From contig NZ_JBHUER010000003.1 in assembly GCF_042681025.1 (NCBI RefSeq), positions 124,001-188,000 on the forward strand: DNA of 64,000 nt. Reading direction: 5' to 3'. Below the pieces are notes generated by a model. That model saw only the letters and a list, made by a program, of their open reading frames with translations, was not told the DNA's origin and ran no database searches. Numbering within the stretch: position 1 is the first letter of the stretch; the number at the start of each line of letters is the position of its first letter. The position numbers and the translations under genes are program-made. The stretch is from Methylopila henanensis. Lineage in GTDB: Bacteria; Pseudomonadota; Alphaproteobacteria; Rhizobiales; Methylopilaceae. This document shows, piece after piece, positions 52,158 to 60,553 of this stretch.

Positions 52158-53834
52158 TCAGCGGCGTGCGAGCGCCTGCGCGCGGATCGCGGTGAGCGTC
52201 GTCGCCGGCGAGATGGCGTCCGCGTCGATCGTCACATGGATCAGAGCCGGCCGGCCGCAGGCGCGGGCGGCGGCGAAGGCCGGCGCGAACGCGCCGCGTT
52301 CGGCGACCGTGAAGCCCTCGGCGCCATAGGCGCGGGCGAGCGCCGCGAAATCGGGATTCCTGAGCGCCGTCCCGAACGGCGCGCCGGGAAACTCCCGCTC
52401 CTGATGCATGCGGATGGTGCCGTACTGGCCGTTGTCGATGACGATCACGACGACCGGCAGGTCGTGCTGGACCGCGGTCGCCAGCTCCTGCCCCGTCATC
52501 AGGAAGCAGCCGTCGCCGGCGAGCGCGACCGCCTCGCGCTCGGGGTTCAGCCGCTTCGCCGCGATCGCGGCGGGCAGGCCGTAGCCCATGGAGCCCGATG
52601 TCGGCGCGGCCTGCGTCCCATAGCGGGTGAAGCGATGGAAACGGTGCAGCCAGCCGCAGTAGTTGCCGGCGCCGTTGGCGACGACCGCGTCCGGCGGCAG
52701 CGTGCGGAGCGCCGCCATCACCTCGCCCATCTGGACCGCGCCGGGATGCTCGGGCGCTGTTTCCGACCAGGCGAGATAGTCGGCGTGCGCCGCCTCGGCC
52801 TCGCCCTCCCAGCCGAGCGCGTTCGGCGGCTGCAGCCCCTCGAGCGCGGAGGCGAAGGCGTTGGGCGTGGCGTTGATCGCGAGCGTCGGCTGGTAGACCC
52901 GGCCGAGCTCCTCGGCGTCGGCGTGCACATGGACGAGCGTCTGGCGCGGAGTCGGCACGGCGAGCGCGGTGTAGCCCTGGCTCGGCATCTCGCCCAGCCG
53001 CGCGCCGATCAGCAGCACGAGGTCGGCGTCCCTGACGCGCGCCGCGAGCGCCGGGTTCGGGCCGATGCCGAAATCGCCGGCGGCGCAGGGGTGGTCGGCC
53101 GGGAACAGCATCTGGCGCCGGAAGGTGGTCGCGACCGGCAGCTGGAACCGCTCGGCGAAGCGGGCGAGGTTCTGCGTCGCCTTCTCCGACCAGCGCCCGC
53201 CGCCGACGAGCGCGATCGGGCGCCTCGCCGCCCACAGCAGCTTCTGGAGCTGCGCCATGTCGGTGAGGCCGGGCCAGGTCTCGGCCGGCGCGACGGGCCG
53301 CGCGTCCGCGACCTCGGCGGTCTCGGCCAGCATGTCCTCCGGCAGCGCGATCACCACCGGGCCGGGGCGCCCCTGCGTCGCGACGCGGATCGCGCGCGTC
53401 ACGAGTTCCGGTATGCGGGCGGCGTCGTCGATCTCGACCACCCATTTCGCCACCGAGCCGAACACCGCGCGGTAGTCGAGCTCCTGGAACGCCTCGCGCT
53501 CGCGAAAGCCACGCTCGACCTGCCCCACGAACAGCAGCAGCGGCGTCGAGTCCTGGCTCGCCACATGGACCCCGCTCATGGCGTTGGCCGCGCCGGGGCC
53601 GCGGGTGACGAAGCAGAGGCCCGGCGCGCCGGAAAGCTTGCCCCAAGCGTCCGCCATCATCGCCGCGCCGCCTTCCTGGCGGCAGATGACGAAGTTGAAA
53701 TCGCGGGCGCGCATGGCGTCGAGCACGGCGAGGTAGCTCTCGCCGGGTACGCCGAAGCCGGTCGTGAGCCGGTTCGCGATCAGCGCGTCGACCAGAATCT
53801 CGGCGCCGGTCCGGGGGCGGGGGGAAGGCGTCAT
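52158..53834 (-). CDS. Thiamine-diphosphate-dependent enzyme, acetolactate synthase-like
   Basis: A 558-residue enzyme of the POX/AHAS class. The N-terminal pyrimidine domain has the cofactor-activating Glu54 in CRQEGGAAMMADAWGK, the middle domain has IALVGGGRWS, and the C-terminal domain has the ThDP motif GDGCFLMTGQELATAV ... IVIDNGQYG. It has no regulatory subunit gene and is not in an ilv context, so biosynthetic acetolactate synthase is unlikely; the substrate is unknown. It lies 17 nt after an SDR gene that overlaps kpsS, forming one leftward operon. Confidence 0.85.
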   Translation of the reverse strand: MTPSPRPRTGAEILVDALIANRLTTGFGVPGESYLAVLDAMRARDFNFVICRQEGGAAMMADAWGKLSGAPGLCFVTRGPGAANAMSGVHVASQDSTPLLLFVGQVERGFREREAFQELDYRAVFGSVAKWVVEIDDAARIPELVTRAIRVATQGRPGPVVIALPEDMLAETAEVADARPVAPAETWPGLTDMAQLQKLLWAARRPIALVGGGRWSEKATQNLARFAERFQLPVATTFRRQMLFPADHPCAAGDFGIGPNPALAARVRDADLVLLIGARLGEMPSQGYTALAVPTPRQTLVHVHADAEELGRVYQPTLAINATPNAFASALEGLQPPNALGWEGEAEAAHADYLAWSETAPEHPGAVQMGEVMAALRTLPPDAVVANGAGNYCGWLHRFHRFTRYGTQAAPTSGSMGYGLPAAIAAKRLNPEREAVALAGDGCFLMTGQELATAVQHDLPVVVIVIDNGQYGTIRMHQEREFPGAPFGTALRNPDFAALARAYGAEGFTVAERGAFAPAFAAARACGRPALIHVTIDADAISPATTLTAIRAQALARR

Positions 53835-53851
53835 CGTCGAAGCTCCGGCCG

Positions 53852-54646
53852 TCAGCCGTGCTGGTCCGGGGCGATCGTGACCGGGAAATGCGTCAGCGCG
53901 TAACGCGCGACCCGCCGCGGCAGCAGGTTGGAGAGGCGGATGAGGGCGACCATCGGCCAGGGGAAGGCGATTAGCTCGCGGCCCTTGGCGACGCGCCGGG
54001 CGATCAGCGCCGCGGCTTCGTCCGCGGACATCTCGAAGGGCTTCGGGCCGAGATAGCGGGCGCTCATGTCGCTGGTCACGAAACCCGGGCACACCACCGA
54101 TACGCCGACGCCGTCCGGCGCCAGGAAATCGGCGAGCGCGCGTCCCCACATCAGGATGCCGGCCTTGGAGGCGGAATAGGCGGCGGTGTCGCCCACGGCC
54201 TGCAGGGCGGCGAGCGAGCTCATCAGCACGATCCGGCCGCGCTTGCGGGCGCGCATCGGCTCCAGCAGCGGCGTGACGGTCGCAACCGCGCCCTCGAGGT
54301 TGATCCGGAGCTGCCGCTGGGCGCTCGCGAAGGTCTCGGCCTCGCGGTTCGGGCCGAGTCCGCCCGAGACGCCGGCGTTGGCGATCACGAGATCGACCGG
54401 ATGGCGGGCGTCGAAGGCGAGCAGAATGCGCTCCAGCGCCGGAGCGTCCGAGACGTCGGCCGCGGCGGTCTCGACGGTCGCTCCGCGCGCGCGGACGTCG
54501 GCCGCGGTCGCCTCCAGCCGGCCCGCGTCGCGGCCGACGAGCAGCATTGTCACGCCCGGCGCCGCGTAGGCGCGGGCGAGAGCGGCGCCGATGCCGCGGC
54601 CGCCGCCGGTGACGACGACGTTCGTGAAGGCGGGGATGGCGCTCAC
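53852..54646 (-). CDS. Short-chain dehydrogenase/reductase
   Basis: A 264-residue classical SDR: cofactor loop GGGRGIG (14-20), NAG (90-92), catalytic Ser143/144, Tyr157 and Lys161 (YSASK). The C-terminal extension with LPRRVARYALTHF suggests membrane association and resembles SDRs that act on lipids. The GTG start overlaps the kpsS stop by 4 nt, so it is translated with a capsule gene. Its substrate is unknown; a lipid or sugar precursor of the capsule anchor is a possibility. Confidence 0.85.
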   Translation of the reverse strand: MSAIPAFTNVVVTGGGRGIGAALARAYAAPGVTMLLVGRDAGRLEATAADVRARGATVETAAADVSDAPALERILLAFDARHPVDLVIANAGVSGGLGPNREAETFASAQRQLRINLEGAVATVTPLLEPMRARKRGRIVLMSSLAALQAVGDTAAYSASKAGILMWGRALADFLAPDGVGVSVVCPGFVTSDMSARYLGPKPFEMSADEAAALIARRVAKGRELIAFPWPMVALIRLSNLLPRRVARYALTHFPVTIAPDQHG

Positions 54647-55959
54647 TCGCCCGGAACGGTCGATCCGACGTCGACCACCGCCGGCGGACGCCATCCGAGC
54701 GCGACCGGGCGGCGCTGCGACAGCGGCGCGATCTCGGTGAGGCGCTCGACCACGTTCGCCACCGCGATCTCGACCGACTCGCGGGAGTAGAAGCCGCCGT
54801 TGAGCTGCGTGCGCGCGATGACCACGCGGCGGAAGTCGGCCGCGAGCTCCGGATCGGGCGGCGTCGGCGCGGTCCAGAAGGACTCGAGCGAGCCCTGATG
54901 GGTGAGGCCGGGCATGTCGTAGATAGCCTGGCCCAGCGCGACCACCGGCTTGAGATGGTGGAGCGCCTGCGTGCCCACGGTGCTGTTCACCACCACGACG
55001 CCGCGCGATCCCTCGATCAGGGTCGGCATGTGCCCGCCGTCGATGAAGATCAGCCGGTCGCCGAGATCGGTCTTGCGCGCCGTCACGCTGGTCGCGCGCC
55101 GCCGGTTCACAAGCCCGTTGTCGAGGGGGTGCAGCTTCACGATCAGCTTGGCGTCCGCCGGCGCGTGGGAGGCGAAGGAGCGGGCGACCAGATTGACCAC
55201 CTCGTTCATCGCGCTGAACGGCGAATGCAACCGGATCTGGTAGTCGCTGTCGAGCTGGAGCGGCAGCAGGAAGTAGGGCGTCTTTCCGTCGGCCACGCTC
55301 GCCTGCACGGCCTCGGCGCGTTTGGTCTCGGCCTTGGAGCGCACCAGCCGCGCCACCCAGCCGGCGTACTCGACGTACGGGTGGTGAGGCCGGTAGCGGC
55401 GGTAGGACGGATAGAGATACGGGAAGAACGTGTTGGCGGAGTTGTAGACCACGTCCCACAGTGTGCGGGTCCGCATGTCGCCGTGGATCGGCGCCGGGCG
55501 GGGCTGCTCGGGGAGCGACCGCGCCAGCGCCCGGATCGCTTCCGGCTCGCGGGGCAGGCTGGAGAAGCCGTTGACGCCGCCCGCCTCCATCGTGATCCAG
55601 TCCGGCCGGATGTAGCCTTCCTCGAACACGTGCACGTTCACGCCGCGGAGCTGCGCGGTCGCGATCGCGACGCGGTGGTAGGGGCGCCCGTCGCCGAACA
55701 GCACGAGGTCCGTCACCCCGCGCTCGTCCATGAATTTCGCGAGATAGCCGCGCCAGTTCTCAAACCGGCCGCGATAGTCGGCCGCGCCCGGCAGCGTCCA
55801 GAACAGCCGGTCGCCGAGGTTCAGGTTGATGCGTTCGACGCCGTAGCCCTTTCGCGCGAGCGTGCGGCCCAAACGACGGAAAAACGGCGAGGCCAGACCC
55901 TGCAGAAACAGGAAGGTCCGGTCAGGCCGCGTATGCGGATCGTCTCCGGTACGGCTCAT
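54643..55959 (-). CDS. kpsS: Capsule polysaccharide Kdo transferase KpsS-like
   Basis: A 438-residue protein of the capsule_synth family. KpsS adds the first beta-Kdo to lyso-phosphatidylglycerol in the linker of ABC-exported capsules. Features: FLFLQGLASPFFRRLGRTL at the start, VHVFEEGYIRPDWITMEAGG in the middle (typical of KpsS/LipB), KLIVKLHPLDNG, and VVVNSTVGTQALHHLKPVVALG. The start is the ATG before SRTGDDPHT. It is divergent from the KpsC-like gene and overlaps the SDR gene. Confidence 0.88.
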   Translation of the reverse strand: MSRTGDDPHTRPDRTFLFLQGLASPFFRRLGRTLARKGYGVERINLNLGDRLFWTLPGAADYRGRFENWRGYLAKFMDERGVTDLVLFGDGRPYHRVAIATAQLRGVNVHVFEEGYIRPDWITMEAGGVNGFSSLPREPEAIRALARSLPEQPRPAPIHGDMRTRTLWDVVYNSANTFFPYLYPSYRRYRPHHPYVEYAGWVARLVRSKAETKRAEAVQASVADGKTPYFLLPLQLDSDYQIRLHSPFSAMNEVVNLVARSFASHAPADAKLIVKLHPLDNGLVNRRRATSVTARKTDLGDRLIFIDGGHMPTLIEGSRGVVVVNSTVGTQALHHLKPVVALGQAIYDMPGLTHQGSLESFWTAPTPPDPELAADFRRVVIARTQLNGGFYSRESVEIAVANVVERLTEIAPLSQRRPVALGWRPPAVVDVGSTVPGE

Positions 55960-56145
55960 CAATCGCCCAATAGCACACGCCGGACGCATCCAGCGCACGC
56001 CGATAAAAACGATGCCCCATTCCACGGATGCTGCGCCTGCGAGACAGGCGCGTCGACGATTGAGTTTTTCGGAGCCATTGCCACGCTGTCGATAGGCCGA
56101 TAGCGCTGCGCGGGCCCCTGTCGCAATTCACCCGGACGTGACCGA

Positions 56146-57723
56146 TTGAACCATAGCCCCCGCAGAGTGGCAATCATCTCCGAGCGCTTGGCGCGGAGGA
56201 CGGCCGACGTGGCCGCGATTTTCGGGCGGCCTGTCGCCTCTCGACTGAGGCGTTTGAGTCATGTCGCCGCAGTCGCGACCGCCTCCGGCGACGTTCGCGA
56301 GCGCGAAGCGGAGGCCTTCGCGGCCGCGAACAGGGTCGGGCTCGTCCGGCTCTCGCCCGGCCCCGTCGCGCTTCCGATCCTCGATCGCGGCGGTCGATCT
56401 CTCTGTTATCGATTGATAAATTTCGATAATCCGCTGCCGGCGCCGGGCGCGCCAAACCGCCTGGCGGAGCTCCGCACGGAGCTGCTGGAGCTCGCGGGGC
56501 CGGGCGAACTTCGCATGGAGGCCGACTTCGACCCGGCCGATCCCGCGCTCGCCTGGCTCGATCCCCACGTCCGAATTCTGGTCCCGGCCGCGGATGCGCT
56601 GCGCTCGGCCTGCGACATCCTGCGCCACCGGGCGCGCACCGCGCGCCGGTCGGTCGGCTGCGGCGTGACCGGCTGGAAGCGTGCGACGGTGGCGGGCTTC
56701 CTGGACGGCCCCAACGGTCCGCCGCTGTTCGAGGCCTCGCCCGAGGCGGCCGCGCAGGCGGCGCGGGCCTGCTCCGGACGGGTCGTGGTCTGGGCCTCGC
56801 GCGGCGCGGGCCCGGCGGTCGCGGCCGCCGAAGGGGCGGGGGTCCCGGTCGCCCGCATGGAGGATGGTTTCCTGCGCTCGGTCGGCCTCGGCGCGGCCTT
56901 CGTGGAGCCGCTGTCGCTCGTGCTCGACGACAGCGGCGTCTATTACGACCCTTCCGCGCCGAGCGATCTCGAGCGCATCCTGAGCGACGGCGAGATCCCG
57001 CCGGCGCTCGCCGCCCGCGCGGCGGCGCTGCGCGAGCGGCTGATCGCGGAGAACGTCACGAAGTACAATGTCGGCGAGAGCGTCGCTTCGATCGTGCCGG
57101 CGGACCGCTTCGGCGTGCTGGTGCCGGGACAGGTCGAGGACGACGCCTCGATCCTGCGCGGCGCGGGCGCCGTGCGCACCAATCTCGGGCTGCTGCAGGC
57201 CGCGCGCGCGCGGCGGGGGGACGACGCCTTCATCATCTACAAGCCGCACCCGGATGTCGTGGCCGGCTACCGCGCCGGCGCGGTCCCCGAGCGCGAGCTG
57301 CGCCGCCTCGCCGACGCCGTGGTGACCGACGGCGCGATCGCGGCGCTCTACCCGCAGTGCCGGGCGGTCGAGACCATGACGTCACTGTCCGGCTTCGAGG
57401 CGCTGATGCGCGGTCTTGAGGTGACAGTCCATGGCCAGCCGTTCTACGCCGGGTGGGGTCTGACCGAGGACCTCGCCGCCCAGCCGCGCCGCGGCCGCCG
57501 CCGCAGCCTCGACGAACTGGTGGCGGTGACGCTGATCCTCTACCCGCTCTACCGCGATCCGGTCTCCGGCCTTCCTTGCGGGCCGGAGACCGCGCTCGAC
57601 CGCATCGCCGAGGCGCGCGCCCGCGCGGCGACCGCGAAAGGACGCGCGCTCGCCCGCGCCCGGCGCGTCTATGCGCTCGCCCGCCACCGCCTGCTCGGGC
57701 CGTTCGACCGGAGGGCGCGGTGA
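56146..57723 (+). CDS. kpsC: Capsule Kdo transferase KpsC-like, single module
   Basis: A 525-residue protein. KpsC normally has two beta-Kdo transferase modules and about 675 residues; here only the C-terminal one (about 185-460) is recognisable, with MEDGFLRSVGLGAAFVEPLS, LVLDDSGVYYDP, VLVPGQVEDDASI, YKPHPDVVAG and the HGQPFYAGWGLTEDL end. The first 180 residues are coding-like but divergent. The start is weak: a TTG without a ribosome site, or the GTG seven codons later. The stop overlaps the next gene (GTGA). Confidence 0.82.
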   Translation: MNHSPRRVAIISERLARRTADVAAIFGRPVASRLRRLSHVAAVATASGDVREREAEAFAAANRVGLVRLSPGPVALPILDRGGRSLCYRLINFDNPLPAPGAPNRLAELRTELLELAGPGELRMEADFDPADPALAWLDPHVRILVPAADALRSACDILRHRARTARRSVGCGVTGWKRATVAGFLDGPNGPPLFEASPEAAAQAARACSGRVVVWASRGAGPAVAAAEGAGVPVARMEDGFLRSVGLGAAFVEPLSLVLDDSGVYYDPSAPSDLERILSDGEIPPALAARAAALRERLIAENVTKYNVGESVASIVPADRFGVLVPGQVEDDASILRGAGAVRTNLGLLQAARARRGDDAFIIYKPHPDVVAGYRAGAVPERELRRLADAVVTDGAIAALYPQCRAVETMTSLSGFEALMRGLEVTVHGQPFYAGWGLTEDLAAQPRRGRRRSLDELVAVTLILYPLYRDPVSGLPCGPETALDRIAEARARAATAKGRALARARRVYALARHRLLGPFDRRAR

Positions 57724-59189
57724 CCGGGCTCGCGCTCGCCTTCGCGCTATCCTTCGCGGCCTCGCTTGCGGTCGAGACCATGCCGCCGTCGCTGCGCGCC
57801 TTCCGCGCGCCGCCGAAGGCGCTGCTGCTGCGGCTCGCGGTCCATCTCGCGCTGTTCGCCGCCCTGTTCGCGCTGTCGTGGCGGCCCTGGCACGCGGCCT
57901 TCGTGGTGACGGTCACGACCGGCCTGTTCGCGGCGGGCAGCAACGTGAAGCGGGGCATCCTGGGCGAACCGCTGATCTTCACCGACGCGGCTCTGGTGCG
58001 GCATGCGATCCGGCATCCGCGGCTCTACTACGCCGAGCGCCTCGCCCGGCCCCCGGCGCTCGCGGCGCTCGCCACGCTGCTGGTCGCGACCGTGCTGTGG
58101 TTCGCGATCGAGCCGTCGATCCTGCCCCGCGACGCGCCGATGCTCGCGCTCGCGCCCCCGGCGGTCGTGCTTGGCCTATGGGCGGCGCTGGGCTCCGCTC
58201 CGGTCGCGGCTTTCGCGCGCTCCGTCGTCGCCGATCCGGCCGACGCGGACGGCGACGTGCGCCGCTTCGGCCTCGTGGCCGCGCTCGTGCTGCACTGGCT
58301 CGCCTGGCGGTCCGCCGCGCGGCCGTCCGAGGCGGCGAAGGCGGTCGCGGCGGCGCTGCCGGCTCCGCGCCCGGCGGCCGAAGGTCCGCGCGTCGTGGTG
58401 GCGATCCAGTGCGAAAGCTTCGTCGACATCGCCGCGCGGGGGTTCGACGGCCCGCCGCTGCCGGCGCTCGACCGGCTGCGCGCCGAAGCGCTGGCCTGGG
58501 GCCGCTGCCGCGTGCCGGCGGAGGGCGCCTACACCATGCGGAGCGAGTTCGCCTTCCTCACCGGCCTGCCCGCGGAAGCGCTCGGCCTCGACGCCTTCGA
58601 CCCCTATCTGACGGCCGCGCCCTATCTCGCGCGCAGCCTGCCGGCGCTGTTCGCCGCCTCCGGCCGCGCCACGACCTTCCTGCACCCCTACGATCGGCGG
58701 TTCTTCGACCGCCACCTGCTCGTGCCGAAGTTCGGTTTCGGCCGCTTCGTCCATGGCGAGGCCTTCGCGGGAGCCGCGCGCTTCGGTCCCTATGTCGCCG
58801 ACAGCGTGGTCGCCGACGCCCTCGTCGCGGAGATCAAGGCGGCGCTGCGGCCCGCGTTCCTGTTCGCCGTGACGATCGAGAACCACGGGCCGTGGGGGCC
58901 GGGCCGGCTGCCGCAGACCGACGACGCCGCGGCCCAGTACGCGCTCCATCTCGCCAACGCCGACCGCATGATCGGCCGGGTGGCCGAGGCGCTGCGCGCG
59001 CTGCCGGGCGGCGGCGTGCTCTGCCTTTACGGCGACCATGCGCCCGGCCTGACGCTGCATCCGGAGTTGCCCGATCGTCGCGCCACCGACTACCTGCTGT
59101 GGGACTCGCGGAAGGTGGTCGATTCGCCGGCGGCGCCTGAAACTCTCGACGTTTCGGATCTCGCCCGGAAGCTTCTGGCCGCGGTCTGA
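57720..59189 (+). CDS. LtaS/OpgB-type membrane sulfatase-fold enzyme
   Basis: A 489-residue protein with five hydrophobic segments in the first 200 residues and a C-terminal alkaline-phosphatase/sulfatase domain: VAIQCESFVDI (first metal Glu), nucleophile Thr in AYTMRSEFAFLTGLP, TIENHGPWGP and LYGDHAPG (metal Asp/His). Relatives transfer glycerol-phosphate or phosphoethanolamine from phospholipids to glycans. The GTG start overlaps the KpsC-like stop, pointing to phospho-decoration of the capsule or its linker; this is inference. Confidence 0.82.
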   Translation: MTGLALAFALSFAASLAVETMPPSLRAFRAPPKALLLRLAVHLALFAALFALSWRPWHAAFVVTVTTGLFAAGSNVKRGILGEPLIFTDAALVRHAIRHPRLYYAERLARPPALAALATLLVATVLWFAIEPSILPRDAPMLALAPPAVVLGLWAALGSAPVAAFARSVVADPADADGDVRRFGLVAALVLHWLAWRSAARPSEAAKAVAAALPAPRPAAEGPRVVVAIQCESFVDIAARGFDGPPLPALDRLRAEALAWGRCRVPAEGAYTMRSEFAFLTGLPAEALGLDAFDPYLTAAPYLARSLPALFAASGRATTFLHPYDRRFFDRHLLVPKFGFGRFVHGEAFAGAARFGPYVADSVVADALVAEIKAALRPAFLFAVTIENHGPWGPGRLPQTDDAAAQYALHLANADRMIGRVAEALRALPGGGVLCLYGDHAPGLTLHPELPDRRATDYLLWDSRKVVDSPAAPETLDVSDLARKLLAAV

Positions 59190-59337
59190 CCGCCCGGCAT
59201 GTTGCCGGAACGCCTCACCCCGGCGGGCGCGGCGTGGCGGTTTCGTGAACAGGGCCGTGCTTAAGGTTCCGTTAGTTGGCACGAAAGGGCTTCGGTGCTA
59301 CCTCGGCGGACCGGGGTTAAGGTCAGAGCGAGGGCGT

Positions 59338-60483
59338 ATGCACTCCAAACATGCTTCCGGCGCGGTCGCGTTCGCGGTCGTGGCCGGACTGCTGAGCGGT
59401 TGCTCCACGCTGCCGGCCACGGGTCCTTCGACCGAGCAGATCGACCCGCCGAGCGTTTCGAACGACGCGATCCGCGACTACGTGCTGGTCGATTTGAACC
59501 AGCGGGTCGTCGATATCGTCTCGCAATACCGCGCCGCGCCGTTCTCCAAGCGTTTCGCGGCGGCGCGGCCCGCGCCGGGCCAGATCGTCGGCGTCGGCGA
59601 CGTGCTGGCGATCCAGCTGTTCGAGGCCGGCCAGGGCGGCCTGTTCTCCAGCGACATCGGCGCACGCGTCCAGTTCACCCAGCGGGTCGATTCGGACGGT
59701 TCGATCACGGTTCCCTACGCCGGCCGGATCATGGCCGCGGGCACCGGGACGCAGGCGGTCGAGCGCAAGATCGTCGCCGCGCTCGAGGGCCGCGCGATCC
59801 AGCCTCAGGCGCTTGTTCAGGTCACCGAGACGGTGAGCCGCAGCTTCGTCGTCAACGGCGAGGTCAACAGCCCAGGCCGCTTCCCCGTCACCGCCGCGGG
59901 CGACCGCGTGCTTGACGCGATCGCGATCGCCGGCGGCTCCAAGCAGGAGGCGTTCCAGACGCGCGTGACGCTGGTCCGCGGCTCCTCGCAGGCGTCGGCG
60001 ATCATGAAGACGCTGATCGACAATCCGGCCGACAACGTGTTCGTGCAGCCGAGCGACCGTATCTTCCTCACCAAGGATCCGGAGCAGTTCCTCGCCTTCG
60101 GCGCGGTGCCGAAGCCGGGCCCGATCCCGTTCGATCTGGAGCGGATTTCGCTGCTTGAGGCGGTCGGCAAGGCCGGCGGTCTGCTGGACGAACGCTCCGA
60201 TCCGGGCGCTCTGTTCCTGTTCCGCTACGAGCCGGCTTCGGCGGTGCGCGCCATGCGGCCGGACTACAACGGCCGCTTCGGCGAGCGCGTGCCCGTGGTC
60301 TACCGCGTGAACCTGCGCGACCCGGCCGCCTACTTCTACGCCAAGGCCTTCGTGGTCCGCGATCGCGACGTGCTCTATGTGGCGAACGCCAAGCTGTCGG
60401 AGCTGCAGAAGTTCCTGCAGATCCTCGCGAGCGCCCGCAACATCGCGCAGACCGCGCAGACCGTGCAGCGCATGCAGCCCTGA
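59338..60483 (+). CDS. Outer-membrane polysaccharide export lipoprotein (Wza/KpsD/BexD type)
   Basis: A 381-residue OPX protein that forms the outer-membrane outlet of a capsule exporter. The lipoprotein signal ends in LLSGC (Cys22). The Poly_export domain is seen in GVGDVLAIQLFE and VDSDGSITVPYAGRI, followed by two SLBB domains (RSFVVNGEVNSPGRFPV and the FAFGAVPKPGPIPF-like segment) and a C-terminal helix (QKFLQILASARNIAQ). It should pair with the KpsM/T/E-like proteins encoded 53 kb away. The terminator directly downstream ends the capsule operon. Confidence 0.9.
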   Translation: MHSKHASGAVAFAVVAGLLSGCSTLPATGPSTEQIDPPSVSNDAIRDYVLVDLNQRVVDIVSQYRAAPFSKRFAAARPAPGQIVGVGDVLAIQLFEAGQGGLFSSDIGARVQFTQRVDSDGSITVPYAGRIMAAGTGTQAVERKIVAALEGRAIQPQALVQVTETVSRSFVVNGEVNSPGRFPVTAAGDRVLDAIAIAGGSKQEAFQTRVTLVRGSSQASAIMKTLIDNPADNVFVQPSDRIFLTKDPEQFLAFGAVPKPGPIPFDLERISLLEAVGKAGGLLDERSDPGALFLFRYEPASAVRAMRPDYNGRFGERVPVVYRVNLRDPAAYFYAKAFVVRDRDVLYVANAKLSELQKFLQILASARNIAQTAQTVQRMQP

Positions 60484-60505
60484 GCGGCGGCGCGACGACG
60501 AAACG

Positions 60506-60534
60506 AAAAGGCCCGGCTCGCGCCGGGCCTTTTG
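60506..60534. terminator. Bidirectional terminator between the export lipoprotein gene and olsB
   Basis: A perfect hairpin AAAAGGCCCGG / CCGGGCCTTTT with a six-nt loop lies between two convergent genes. The T-run within the right arm and the A-run in the left arm make it effective in both directions. Confidence 0.88.
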
Positions 60535-60553
60535 CGTTCGGGCCGCGGGGAGC

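Noticed and set aside
52158..53834. Biosynthetic acetolactate synthase (ilvB)
   Set aside because: No small subunit or ilv genes adjoin it; the gene is in a kpsS operon and resembles uncharacterised ThDP enzymes.
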